Shown: piece by piece, positions 49,831-63,400 of the stretch
Layout of the letters: each line of letters begins with the position of its first letter
How positions within the stretch are numbered: the stretch's first letter is position 1
Source of the DNA: Himantopus leucocephalus
Taxonomy: Eukaryota; Chordata; Aves; Charadriiformes; Recurvirostridae
NCBI GenBank assembly: GCA_003993805.1
Contig: RSEF01000019.1
Span: 6,438,474-6,502,473, forward strand
Length of the DNA stretch: 64,000 nucleotides
Direction: 5' to 3'
Program-made: the position numbers and the translations under genes
Notes under the pieces: model-generated
What the model was told of the DNA's origin: nothing
What the model saw: only the letters and a program-made list of their open reading frames with translations
Databases searched by the model: none

Positions 49831-52400
49831 AGTCCCTCCCCTTCCGTAACGTTCCGAAATACACTCCGGTAACGCTTCCCTGGTTGTATCCCAGATATAG
49901 CGAGCTCCTGCCTGGGACGGGGTGAATCCTGCTGAGGCAGGAGTGAGAAAGGTGTGTTTGGGCGTGGGGGCAAGAGAAAGGGTGCTCCGGAGCTGGAACG
50001 TGGCCGTGTCACGGCCGGTGTGTCAGGGAGGTCCTGCCTTATTCTTCTGAAGAAGGGTTTTCTGTACGTACCGAGCTTGTTCTCTACGTTTTCCAGCTGT
50101 TGTGTGCTCACTGGTGATATGTCCCGCTGTTGATAGCACTTACATTTATGTTGGAATAATTCTTCCTTGTTTGCCAGTGCTTGCACAGGTGCCTAAAAGC
50201 ACTTCATGAAGAAAGCTCGGTGTTCTTAGTCCTCTCTTATAGGTGGAGGTGTTGTCAGACACCGTGACTTCTCTAGCTTAGACCAGAGGTCTCTGTCCCC
50301 GCTAAGACTCAAGGGTCCCCATCTGTTGTGCTACTTTCTGCGCCAGTCTTCCCCTTTTCTAATACGTGATTTATGGAAGGAATCTGACCCTGCGCTGAAT
50401 AAATGTCTCATTCTGGTAACTTGAACTTTCCAAGTAAGCCAGCTTGATCTGCATCCTCGTGTTTAGGGGGGTTACGGCATGAAAATGATTCTGAGTTACA
50501 TTACAGAGATTATTCTGGTTTTTACTCTCTCTATGATAGTCACTTGAGGTGGAAAGGCTTCTCCAGAACTACTTGTAGATGACAGCTGCCTAGTTTTAGC
50601 AAGTGACAAATGAGAAAACTTGCTTGTTTGGTGGACGAGGCATGAAAGCAGAACCACATTGGGAAGAAAGGCATTTTTCTTTCATCTCCTTTTGGAGCAA
50701 CAGACAATTACCAGCTGTCAGCACCTTTTCAAAACTCTTTTAGAAACTGCCTAAGGCTTACAGAACTGATGAGTTCTTAATTTTTACGGTAGGCCCTGGT
50801 ATGGCAACCACTGTCATAATGCTTAAGGATTTTCAGTTTTGATACTGGTTGTAATCCTGTGTTTTAGGGAGGGCCAGTGTAAATATAAATCTTGTCTTCT
50901 GTTCTGCCTCTTCTGCCAATGGAGTGCTAGGCTGTATGCATGCTATCCTAATTTATCACGACATAAAGGATAGATCTTTTTTTTAAAGGAAAAAAAAAAG
51001 TCTGAATCGTAATACACTAAGGGAGTGAGAGATCCCATGTGACTCAGGATCCAGAGTGAGCAATTTCTGTTGTCTTTTGCATAACTAATAGCAAAGAAAC
51101 GTGATTTATGGTGCGCCATCAGAATTTAGAATATCAAAAAGAGAAATCATAGATCCCGACAAAATCATTCAAGTCATGTACAAGTTTGGGGGTTCTTTTT
51201 AATTTTTATTTTTTTAAATTTGATCCAAGCCCACTGGAGGAAGGACAGTAAAAAAATGGGGGCCAAGAAAGCTTAATAACTGATCAAATGTGGTGTTTCT
51301 TTCAATGAATGAGCTCAGACTCTGTGAAGGCAAAGGTAAGATAGTCATAGTCTTGTTCCAGTAGTATTCAGATATTCGTGATTTTTCTATTGTTTTGTAG
51401 AGTGATACTGCTTATAGTACCCAGCCTCATTGTGTTGGGAACTGCGTGCTTTCTAGGAACTGTACAAATTCCTCTACCGCTGTCAAAATGGACAGTCTGT
51501 TTCTCCCGCATTTGGTGCAAGCTGCAGCAGCTGGCCACAGTCACAGAGCCACGTATAAGCTATAGGTCCCCTGCGTTTCAGTCCATTGCCCCCTCCCTCG
51601 GCCGAATGCTCTCACCTGGCAGTTTTGAATAGTTCCAGCATGCAAAATGTTGAGGATCACTGGGCTTAGAGCACTTTGCCTCCCGGTTTGAAGGAGTAAC
51701 GGGTGAGAACTGTTCACAGGGTGCTTTCAAATAACTAATGCCTTCTGTAGGACAAGTTTATATTTGGGAAAATGCAATGTGTTACTGGCGCTGCAGAAAA
51801 GGAGTTGGAGAGAACTTAAAGTACAACAGATTTTCCTAAGGATGGTGTGTCCTACTGCCTTTTGTAAGTGGTGCAAACATAACTAAATCACTTGTTCTTT
51901 CATACAAGCTAGAGAACCTTTTATAAAGACGTATTTGTATGTTTCAGAAATGTTGCTGTGGGGAAAACCCTTTGTCTTGTGCTTTGGCTTAACTGTATTG
52001 ATGACAGTCAAATGTGGTTAACTTTCAAGAACTGACCCAAATTAAAACTGAGTAGGTGAAACAAATAGGTAATTTGTCTGGAGCAGTTTCCCAGCTCATT
52101 GTGTGAGCACATGAACGTCTCCACCTGCACAAAGAATACGATGGCACTGGAAGCAATGTCTGGGATCAGGTGGGAATTGCCCCGTTGTAGCAGCAGTGCT
52201 TTGTACAGGTGTACAGCGACTGCAATTATAGCATGTGTTTGTCTTCTGTCAGGGGTTTTACTGTGTTATATACTGCTTTACAACCACCTCGTGAGTGATG
52301 TGGTTGGTTTTGATGAGGATTACTATTCCTGACTTTGATAGAAACCATACATCTAACCTTCTATCATCTTTCCTAGTGGATGAGGTTTGCACGGGTTGTG

Positions 52401-52442
52401 TTTCTGTGAGATTGTGATACNCTTTCTGTGAGATTGTGATAC
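52401..52442. repeat. 20-bp direct duplication flanking an N
   Basis: TTTCTGTGAGATTGTGATAC occurs at 52401-52420 and again at 52423-52442, separated by N and C. Most likely a failed overlap at a contig join. Confidence 0.9.
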
Positions 52443-55400
52443 AGTTATTTTTCTGCCCGGAGGGAGCCACTTTTACTGTGCCTCTGTTTAGACTGAACGA
52501 TCTCTCTGCTGGAAAGTATCCTGCTCTGTGTTTTGTGCTCTTGTTAATGCATTAGTGGGGTAGGTGGCCAGCTCTTCCCAGAAAGCATTAATAAAGATGT
52601 AAGCAAGCAGTATAAGTAAATGGGAAAGGCTAACAAAGTTTGTTGTGGCAGAAGGTTCTGAGTGGACAAATCTCAAGTAATTTGTTACAACTGACTCATG
52701 TTCTGTGGGGGTGGAAAGTCTAGTATTCTTTAAAGCCCTGCCCTGCATTATTTAAATACTCTTCAATACATTAAGGAGCAGCAGGGCCAGTACCTTTTCT
52801 TTTTAATATACATCTTCAGCGTAGACTGTCCTATATTAAATTCCTGTACTGGAAGGCGATAAGGGTGAGCATTTAGAAGTCCTGTGACATTCATGCATGC
52901 ATGGATAGCTGTCCCTGACAGCTTTTTTCTTTAGGAGAGCACTTGGTCACGTGTGAATGACCAGCTAGCTGTTCTTCACGGGGACACTTGCAGCCCTTTA
53001 ACCAGTACGTTGACCTTGGTCCAGCTTGGCCACCACCCTTCCTGTAATTCAGTTCAGCAGCTGGTAATAAATGGCCATAGATTTTTAGCATTTGGCAGTA
53101 CCTTTGGAGTGTTACAGTGTTTGCCTTCTAGGCAGTAAGGTCCTGGAGCTGGATGATACAGCAGCCTGCAGTTACTGGAAAGTTTTGTAACCAAATGGAC
53201 AGTCTGATTGTTGGTGGTAAAGCATGTTATGTCATGTCAGAATGTGTTCTGATTTTTGCCAGGAAGTGGATAGTCTATGAATGACAAAAAAATCCTCCAT
53301 CCATGCTGTCCCAAACAGATTATATTTTTTTTTCCTTTCTCATAAAAGAGCTTTCTAAAATCATCGCTAGGCAAAAAGATGCAGGTGGACAAAAAGACAA
53401 TTATGATGGCCTTCAGCCTGCTGTTTGGATGCACACTGAACATCATAAGATATAGCTGCTTTAAAAGGCCGTGCCTTTAAATTATGATTTCAGTATTTTC
53501 CTTTGGAGGCACTTTTCTGGTAAAAGTTTACCATGGATGTTTGACTCTATTTCCTTGTAGTGTTCCGACCAGAGATTTCACCCTTACAAAAGGTAACGTA
53601 GAGATGTGGTCCTAATCTTTGCGACAGTGTGTACTTGGAGCTGGAGAACAGCCTTTGTAGTGGTTTTAAGACTTCAGGGAAACCTTTGCGTCTTAGCAGC
53701 TGAGGTTGCATTTCATTAGTTAGAGTGATCTGTGGTGCCTTATGCCAGCTGACAATCACCAGGTGTATTTGGCCATTTTACTAATGAAGAGGAGGATTAT
53801 TGAAGGAGCTGTAATTCAACCAGAGAGCAATGTTTGTCAGAGGATTTTGGTGAGCTTGCTGTTGCTTTTTTTTTCTTCATTACCATAAACTCAATATTTT
53901 ATGGTGGTCTTTATGTCTGTTTTCATTACCACCTGCTGCCTGGTCTAGATGGGATATTCCTATCCAAGAAAGAATCTTTACTTCAGAATTATAACGACAA
54001 AGGGAGAACGGCAAAGAGGGTAAACTCGGCTCTCGCTGTGTTTATTGTTCATGGCTGAAGGGTCCTGTTAAGTCAATGTCCAGTTATATAATGAGGAGAT
54101 AGTGATCTGTTTAGCTTTTTAGAAAATTAAATTCCACTGTAACAGTATAACTGGAGCCACAGAAGTAGGAGGAAAACTATTTTCCATTCTGAAATATGTC
54201 TTTGTATAGCGTTGCGAGTTGGGTTTTTTAAACTTGCTAACAGTACCTAATGACTTCTGCATTATACAGTCCACACTGAGTCATTGTTTACTCAGGGAAA
54301 TGGCTTTCAACAGCCAGACTTGTTTGCTAACTTTAATAACTAAAATATGCAGTTCCACGCATTATAAAGCAGCACACTATAATCAACATTTTTTAAAACC
54401 AAAAACTGATACATATTTGCAACACCACACAATGTTGCATTATAAGTAGTATTTCTGCAGTTCAGGTTTTGATCTGCAGCAAAGGCTGATTGTCCCATGG
54501 TGCAGTTTTGAGAAAAAGGAAGATTATTGCACAAAATTATTGTTGTGGGTTTTTTCCTAGAGTTTTATTGAACCTTCTAAATTAGAGACCAGAAAACCTT
54601 GTTCTCTGTCCACGCATCTTGTTGTTTTAAATAACAGGTTTTCTTGTACTCTTAGGATTTTGGAGTCTGTTCAGAATTGCCTCTTCTGTATCTTGGGAGG
54701 GAAAGCCACACCTTTGCACCAGGAAGCCAGGAATTCTCTCTCTGACAGAACTGGAACTTAGACAGCAAAACAGATGTTTCTTTTGCCTTATTTTAAGCAA
54801 GTGCTGAAGTTCAGTTGCGAGTAGTTTTCTTGCCTTTTCTTGACTGTTTATCTGCTGGTTTGTGTTCGCACATTATTTTCCCACGGTTATTACAGGTAGC
54901 TTTCCTACCCATCCATTACAACTATTAGGATTGTAATAACAACTGGGGTTTGTATACGGGATTGTTTTTTGGTGTGCTGAACAAACAACGCCAAGTGCAC
55001 ACAATGCAATGTAATAGAGTTTCTCCATCGGTTTGTTCATGCGGGAACGAAGTGGGGGCAGCTAAGCGTGCCAGACTCGCGTGTGAAGGGGCAGTGTGGG
55101 AAGACTGTTTGGACTGTTAAAATGTAACTTTTGAAAATATTTCAGATCCTCCTTTTGAATTTATGCATTTCTGAATTTTGTCGTCAGTTGTCTTTCCTTT
55201 TCCTTCAGAGCTACTAAGTACCATGTAATTAGAAAAATATTGCAATTTAGAAGAGAAGATTCAGAGGAATATGATTTCTGGAAAAGCATAGTAATATGTA
55301 ATGAAGAACTGCTTTTATATCTCTTGCATCTTCCCCAAAACAGCAAACCAAAAAAAGTACCTATCGCATTTCTCAAGTAAACCAAATGCTGCATTTTGAA

Positions 55401-56129
55401 GAGGGTATTTAAAATGTATATTTTTGATTTCTCCTAAAGTTACAAGCTTTTTTGGACACAATTTTGTTTGCAAATAGAAAGGAAAAGCTAAGGTCTTGTT
55501 TGAAAATGAAGGGAAATATAAATATGTGACTTCCAAAATCCCCATTTTATTTGTGCATGGATTTGTTGCTCTTCAAGTTGGAGGAGGGGTTCAAAACCAA
55601 GTTTTGCAGAGAAGTACAGAGTGTGTTTTTGTGTGCCTGGTAGTAGCACTCTGTGGGAATGCAGATGATTTCTAACTTTAATCTAGCTGATCTTCTGTCC
55701 GGAAAGCTTGTGGATAGGAACTGGGAACAGCAGCTTATGGAGCCATTAGCAAAGGTAGAACATCTATTATTTGTTTAAACAAGCATGGTGCATCGTCCCT
55801 AAACCTTATGAAAGCATTGCTTTGAAACTCTGATTTTTAGCATCCCAGGATTTCTCGTATTTTACTTTTGTACCTCCACTAACACAATTAACTGTACAGC
55901 ACTGTGAGAGTCCAAGCAGGATTTGGAGGTACTGAGGGCACCAGCATGTTTCCTTGGGCGTTAAGATCATGCTGTTATGCCTGTTGGTTGTCTGGGTGGA
56001 TGCTAGCTTGTTTCTGGTCAGCTAGGGCGTAGAAGGAGAAGTCAAAGTATGGTTGCATATATCAAGGTGAGACACTGTTGACAGCATAGGGAACTTACAT
56101 ATTCATAACCTTAAGGGGATTTGAATATT

Positions 56130-56405
56130 TTGTGCTGGCTGAAGGGGTGGGAATCTGAAAGAAATTAGAGGCCGAAAACGTGTGGGAGGCCAGAAAGAAA
56201 AGTGGAGGCTGGAAAGGGGTGGGAAGCCAGAAAGTAAAGTAGAGACTGAAAAGGGGTGGGTGACCAATAAGAAAAGTAGAGACCGAAAAGGAGTGGGAGG
56301 CCAAAATAGTGTGGGAGGTCAGCAGGAAAAGTAGAGGCCAATAAGAAGGGTAGGCTGGAAAAGCTTAAGGGGGATAAAAAGGCAGAAAAGGTTGGGAGGC
56401 CAAAA
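56130..56405. repeat. 37-bp period minisatellite
   Basis: Units with GAGGCTGAAAAGGGGTGGG then CCAGAAAGAAAAGTA begin at 56168, 56205, 56242 and 56279, exactly 37 bp apart. The next start, at 56334, is offset by an extra 18-bp internal duplication (CCAAAATAGTGTGGGAGG). Later units are degenerate. The strong purine bias makes the minus strand open in two frames; 37 is not a multiple of 3, so these are not real proteins. Confidence 0.9.
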
Positions 56406-57419
56406 TAAGCCTGTATCATAGATCTGACTAATCTTATTTTGCTCTCATTTTTGTCTCTGCATCCTCCTGAAGTAGTGGATCCACAGACTATTTAGCAGAG
56501 CTGAAGAAAATTAAAGCTTAGCCTTATGCTATAACTTAGAGACAAATGCCTGCATCTCGGCTCTTTCACTCTTTCAGTTCGTGCTTAGTTTCAGCACTTA
56601 CAATTTTGGGTTCCAGCAGGACGCGTTTCTTTCAATTGTTTGAAATCTTGGTCATTAGAGAAGTATGGATGAGCAGTAGCACTGTCTGTCAGTTAGATGT
56701 TGGCTGCCTTAAAATACTTATCCTTTAAGATCACCAGGATGTCTCCTCAACTCATAGAAGAAGCAGTGCTCTCATGACTGCTTACGCAGGGATTGGAGAA
56801 AGCTAGAAGCAATTTGCGATAATAGATGGGATAATTTATGTGATTTTATGAGGTATTTCTAAAACAGGTGTGTTACAGTCCCTAGAACATTTAAGAAAAA
56901 CATGTGATGACATAAGAGCACAGTATCTTTTCTTTTTGCCTAATAGAATCAAAGAATACATGGGTTGATGGTTATGGGCCATTTATATATTTGCGTAAAG
57001 CTTTCAGACATGATTTGTCTCAAGTATAAACTAATCTGATTTGAGATAACTGTGTCCTGATATAGGGAAGAAGTATAAAGGAAAGGAGAGCAAAAGAAAA
57101 AAGAGTCAAAAACCTCTTCCCAGAGATTGCTGTAGACGGTGACCACCTTGAAACCTTCTACTGCATTGGTGAGAGCTACCAGAGCAGGGGGTGCCTGGTG
57201 CTGAGAGCCTGGCTGGTTGAGAGTGTTGGGAGTGAGGACTTCTGTGTTGCTCTGGCAGCTTGGTCATGAGGGCACCATGTGAAGAGGAAATGTTGCAAGA
57301 GATGTGGCGTTCTATATGCAAAAAACTTGCAGAGTGAAAAGGGGGTGTTTGATCTCTCTCTCTCTAAACAAACCTGACCGGTTGCCAAGTGTCTGTTTCT
57401 GCTCTAATGATTCCGTGTC

Positions 57420-57470
57420 TAGGTGGGGACAGGTGGGAGCTCCTTCCAACCTTAAGCCTTGAATATCTTT
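57420..57470 (+). repeat. Possible CR1 3'-end remnant
   Basis: GGGAGCTCCTTCCAACCTTAAGCCTTGAATATC resembles the CR1 end GATCCCTTCCAACCCAAGCCATTCTATGATTC. No clear body upstream. Confidence 0.35.
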
Positions 57471-60400
57471 ACCTGGCAACTGCTGCTGTCCAAACGACTT
57501 TCTTAACTCAGCTTGCAATGGGAGGAAAATTCCTCAAAGTGGCTCTGTGTAGGATGAGAATGTGAACTATGTTCAGGCTGAAGTCCATGGAACTCAAAAG
57601 CTGCGCTCATGTAACTATTTACTTTTTTCCTAGAGGCTTCAGGTAAGTTGTTTATTTGTCATTGAATGCATTTTTGCCTGAAATACTAATTGTCTGCCAT
57701 CAGAAATAGGTAGGCTCTGTGAAAGGATCACATTGCCACCTGAATGTAAATGGGGAGTGGAAGAAAATCAGTGTTGATGCAGGTTGAGTGCATGTGTCCA
57801 GAAAGAAATCTTTTCTGAGCATTGTACAAGCAAGCTATTACTTTCTGAGGAAAAGTTTTGTTGTGACAAATCTTGCTTTTTATTTTGATTAGGCTGGAAA
57901 GGTAAATTCTGGTATAAACGTCTAAGAGTAGCTGTCAGCTTGGTACTTGGCCTTCTGTTTTGAACAGCAAATTTCTCTGGTTAATCTCTCTAGCACTGTG
58001 CTGAACTCTTGAAAGTGCTTTTCAGGCCGTACTTTAGCTGGCCCCAAACCAAATTATCTTAATTGCAAACCACTTATCTGAACTGATGGTTAGTCAACAC
58101 AAATGTGACACAGTGCTCATTAGAGTAGAAGATCAATCAGTGTTTAGTGTGTGCTGGATTTGAGATTTGCCGATTGATAGGGAATGAGAGGGTTCATTTG
58201 GGTCAGTAACTGGCACAGTGATGAGTGTGTGAAGTTGGCTTCCCCCCTCCGGTGTGCTTGCAAGCAGAATCCAGCATTGTCAGCCCTCATTTCTAAGGCG
58301 TCTGCCAAAAATTGTCAGTTGTTCACAATCTTGTTGAATAGTGAACCAGTGTAGTAGCTAGGCATGTTTCTGCTGGCAAATCTGGTGTGACATATATACC
58401 CACATGCGTCAGGTTAGGTAATTTATATTGCTGATTTCCTGATCATGGAACACTACAGCTGACAGTCTGTAGCCTCTAGTGTCATTCCTGGCCTTGTCCT
58501 GGAGGCTGCTGGTGCTGATAATGTACGCGCATCACTTCTCAAAGTTTTAAATGTTTGGAGGCATGTGTATGTGTAAAGGGTAGGGGACAAAGCAAGCAGC
58601 CAGAGAATCTTAGAGCTTCCTCCATGTCACTCTCAATGAAATGCCCTTTCTTTACTTGTCTGCCAGGAGGATGTATTCTAAGATAGGCTTATACTGACAT
58701 GAAGTTCTATTTAAATTGGTTTCACTGTAGGTCTCCGCTCCCTGCCTTGTACCTGCACTAGCTTTGACCCTTTGGTGAATGAATTGAAACAAAGTTTGGA
58801 GAACAATGATGAAGAAAAAAAAGCTTTCTGTTTATTTAATTCCCTGAACTGTCTCATCACAGAGCTGAACAGATCTCAGTCTCCATACAGAGGAGGGAGA
58901 AGGTCAGGACCAGCACAGCTGGGGACAGAGGATGGGCTGTGTCTCAGTAATGTCAGCTGTCTCGGTCAACATAGAGCAGCCTGAGACTGCTCTCTGGCAC
59001 CTCGGAGGACACTTTCTGTGCTCTTTTCACCTTGGAGAAGTGTCTGTAATGTAATGCTGTGGGAATGATGGCTTGTGTAGCCATTCTCTACTTATGCTAC
59101 TGTTTTTTGATCCTTGAAGTCAGTGGTAGTGAGTTTGAGTTTGCTAGAAGGTTCTGCAGTTGTACTGGTGGACTTTTGTGCCCTGGTGTGTGGGCTGATT
59201 GGCACTAAAACCTCCCAGCTTGTGGATGTGGAGCTAGGCCAGCTGTTTGGAACATAAATGGTAATTAGTTGTCTTCTAAATGTTGGCTTTATTAAGATTT
59301 ACAAATAGAATACACTATCCCCACTCCACTTCTTGTAATGGGCATTCCCAAGCTGTAACACTTACTGTAGCTCCTAAGCAGTACAGTAACCCTCTGCCCA
59401 CGGAGTGCTTGCATTGCTGTTGCCCATTAACGTGGTATCAGGTCAGGAATAGGGAGGCACTGGTTAAATCCTGGTATGAACAGCCAGGGTCAACACACTT
59501 AGACACTGAGCCAGGAGAAGCTGGTGTCTGTTCTGCCTCTTGCCTAAGCAGCACGCAGAGTGGCCGGGGTTCAAAGCGGGCAGCGTAGCCCAAGTCAGAG
59601 GGGTTAGGCACTGATGTCTGGTGTGTTTTACTCTCTCTGGAGCAGATATACCTCTGCTGCTTCCCCGAGCATTGCTGTTTGTGGGAGGGCCAATGCACTG
59701 GGGGCCTGGCGGGAAGACACCCTGCCCAGCTGAGGGTGCAGGGATGTCCGCTTTTGCACTGCTTTTCAACAGGTCTAAAGGTTCAAAGGACTTTTGGGCC
59801 TTGTGGGACTCTTTAGCACAGTATATGTCTGGGGTAGTAGGACAAGGTTACTGTGTTGTGGTATCTGAGCATGATGTTGTAATCGACACAGGCAGAAAGG
59901 GTAAGGGAGAAGGAATTCATTTGGCTGCCAAAACCTTTCGTGCGAGAGGTTGGATCTGGACGTGTGCCCTTTCTGGGCATACATGCAGGTTCCTGCAATT
60001 TGTAGCTGCTATTGCTGTCACCACCAGTAGTGGCACCCAAGTAAACAAAATTTAGGAACGCCATCCTGCAATAGAAACTTCAAGGGGCTATTTCTAGATG
60101 GAATTGAAGCTGCATGTGATTTAGTGGACTGTAGCCTCATTGTGAGGGTAGAAGGCAACCAAAAGTGGTTTGAACTGGAATTCTGTAGAGTATTGTTGCT
60201 GACGCTGTAGTGGGCAGCTGGATTAAACTATTTTGGAGCTTTACTCCTTTTTGATACCATACTAGCACTCTTGTTAGAGGCTTCATAACAAGCTAAAGAA
60301 GTTTGGCAGTTGCTAGTGCAAGCCCGTATTTTTAGATGCTCTACTGATATTTTTATTTCCCAGAAAAGAGATGTTCTGGCAAAAGACAATTAAAGAAACA

Positions 60401-63400
60401 ACTTTAAAATGTGTATAGTAAACACAAAGATTATCACCCAGCAGGTAAGCTGGAGCAGCAGAGGCAGTAATGGTTTAGCACTTGGATTAGTGAATTTTGG
60501 AATAGCGGGGTTCAGCTTTGCCAGGAAGGGTAGTACCTGCATGTAGCTACTCCTGTGACCCATCAGCTGTTCCAGTAATTATCCAGAACGTGAAATTTGT
60601 CAGATCACCAGGCAAGTGTGTGCTGCCTTTGTGCTGCCTGTCACAGACAGGAATCCCGAGAATGTGAAGGACTCTCAAATTCCAGTTCTGTGCACTTGCC
60701 CTTCCCCTCCTCCTCTAGGGGCTAGTGGAAGCAGGAAAGGGGGTCAGGCTTGAAATACAAAGGCAAAGAAGAGGAATTTGTGAATATATAGCAGGTAACA
60801 CCCATCACTCCCTGTACTTTGCCACTCCCACCCACTCCCCCCGCCATTGTGGAAAGTATGATTAAAGTCAGCCGCTCCGCCCTGACTGTCTGAACCATAC
60901 ATACATGCACAAATGCCAGATTCTCTTCATTCCAGGCTGCTGACTTCAAGAAGGACTTGCTCTGACAAGCTGGAAATGAGGGCTGGCAGCTTCGTCTGCA
61001 ACTCAAAGGCTTTATCTCTCCTAAGACACTCTTCCTAACATTTCCCACAAATACTGTTCTGCTGGTAGGAGCTGTTGTATACACAGGATGCCATCAGGCA
61101 CTTATGAATAAAGCCTTACGTTGTGTAACTCTCCTTAGAACAGGCACTGGAAACTTCATAGAGCACTTGGCATCAGGCCCACAGCAGAGCTTGCTCTCCT
61201 TGCGCTTCAGCCTCATTATTTGGGGAGCGGTAGGGAGAGTCAGCTCAGCCTTTTGCTTCTTTTATCCCCCTACCAAGAGCTGGTGTTCTTTCCTTCACAA
61301 AAATTCTATTGTCCAGCCTTCCTCTCCCACTTTGAATATTTCCATCAGCTGATGATGCATTCACCTCCTGCTCCCACAGCATATTCCTGCAGTTCATCAC
61401 CTTGGTCTCTTTCCTCTCTGAACTCCCACCCGGGTAATCCCTTCACTTCTTCCCCACGGCAAGCACAAGTTCTTTGACTTCTAGGATCGTTCTGACTCCA
61501 CCAGCAACTTGTTTCCCTGATCTTGCCTCCTAGCATTATTGCTTCACTGCTGCTTCTGTCTGCTCAGTGAAAGATGCCAACTGTGTCCACCTGCTCAGGT
61601 TTGTTTGCATGCGCTTTTAAGCAGTCTGCTTATGCTGCATATGCAGTCTGTCACTTAGAATATTTATACTCCCTGACCTATCTCAATCAATTGATGAACT
61701 CAGCCTTCAATAAATGCTTTCCCGGAGTGAAACCTATTGGAGAGATGTAGTAATGGTTCTAGAGAGCGTCTGTGCCAGTAATTGCAAGATGGCCAAGCTC
61801 TTATTTTGGATGCTGGTTTTGTTTCAAAATGGGTATTAGAGCAAGTATATTTTTACATTCATATAATATTTAACATGTGGAATTGAGATAACTTTAAGCT
61901 CGGTGCAGTAAGGCATGCACCCGGATATAAAAATTTATCATAAATCAAATTTGAGTAGTCATTATGGTTGTGACACGATTTCTGCTTAAAAGGGTATCTT
62001 TGATGTCATCATCATATTGCTTCAGAAGCAGCTTGCCAGTGTTATTTTAGGTTGTGGAGGGTGTGTACATGTATATGTTTTCTAAAAACCATAAGACCTA
62101 CCAGTATCAAATGTCTGCCCAGTACTTCACAGATTTCACAACTGGCTGTTGGTAGACAAAACTTTTTTTTTGAGGGAGGGCTGTTTTCACGGGGGCTGTG
62201 GCCTTGACTTATGGCCGTATAACTAATCATGTTGAGCAGAAAGGGATCCCACTAGTCTCGGCTCCAAATCATGTCTCTTGACCATGGGACTGTGCTTTCT
62301 GGACACCGTGTGAAAAAGATTGGTGAAACAAAAGCTCTTGTTTCCCCTTATCTAGCTTAATGTGCAAAGATCGGGCAGCTCTGAAGCAGTGATATGAGAG
62401 CATTAAAACCAGTGTTGTAGTGAGGATTTTGAACAAGAAGCAGGGATGAAGAAGTACCCATAGCATTTAACCTCTGTGTTTTATTCATCCCAGAGCAAGT
62501 GTAATTTAAAGTGACACCTCTATAATTGATGAAGTATCTTTTTACCATTTGTTTAATTACCAGTTTCAATGTCTAGAAAGCAGTGGATCAATAATTTACA
62601 GTGATGAACTTCCCTGTGTCCCTCTGTTTGTCTAGTTCAGCCATACAAACGATAGCTCCTGAAACAAACCCTCAAGTTTTGATGCTTTTCTTTTTCTTTA
62701 GGTGATTTAAAAGAGCTTAACTTTTTTTCCTGCCACAGGTGTACTCCAGCACAACTGAATCTGATGGCAGAGCTCCCACTGACCTCAGTGAAGCAGGGTT
62801 ACTCTAGGGCTTGCCGTGCACCCTGTATCCCCTCTCATCTTTTTGCAGTCTCCTCTCATTATTGCACAGTGGCTAAAGCTGAGATCATGTTGTTGCTGCA
62901 ATAGCAAATGATGCTGCCCTGGCAATATCTGAGGGCTGGTAGCAAATTTAAGCAAAGGAACCCGAGCTGCTGCCTGTGTTTTGTATGTATTTCTTACCTT
63001 ATAGGCTTTGATAATGTCTATTGATTTTTCTGTGGGAGATACCTATTCTTGAGATTCTTGGACCCTTCTTTCAGGTTAGAGCTCAGATTCCCTCATGGCC
63101 CTGCATCACTCACTCGGGAATCTGTGCCTGTCAAATCAGAGGAAAGCAAGTGTTTCCTTCCCGATGGGATGAGACTTCTGACAGTTCCTGTTGTCATCCT
63201 AGCTGCCACGGACAGTAGGGTTTGCTCAGACAACATCAGAACAAAAGATCAAAAGATCCCTAACCTCTGTGAGATCTTCAAATCCACGCACTTCTAGCAA
63301 GATGTGGCCTCATGTGAAAAGAACTCCCACCTGCACACTGGTGGCCTGAAGGCAGAAGGATACCTTTCACTTTTTTGAGGATGTGCTCATTATTTGCATC

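Noticed and set aside
48876..49925. 349-codon open frame on + and several 160-290 codon frames on - across the CpG island
   Set aside because: Open in many frames at once because of GC richness; composition is Arg/Pro/Gly/Ala-rich, with no family similarity and a splice donor in the middle.
56095..56419. Two hydrophobic minus-strand frames
   Set aside because: Translation of the 37-bp repeat; the frame rotates with each unit.
59621..60055. 144-codon + strand frame
   Set aside because: No recognisable domain, no convincing promoter or splice context, and overlapped by frames of similar length on the other strand.
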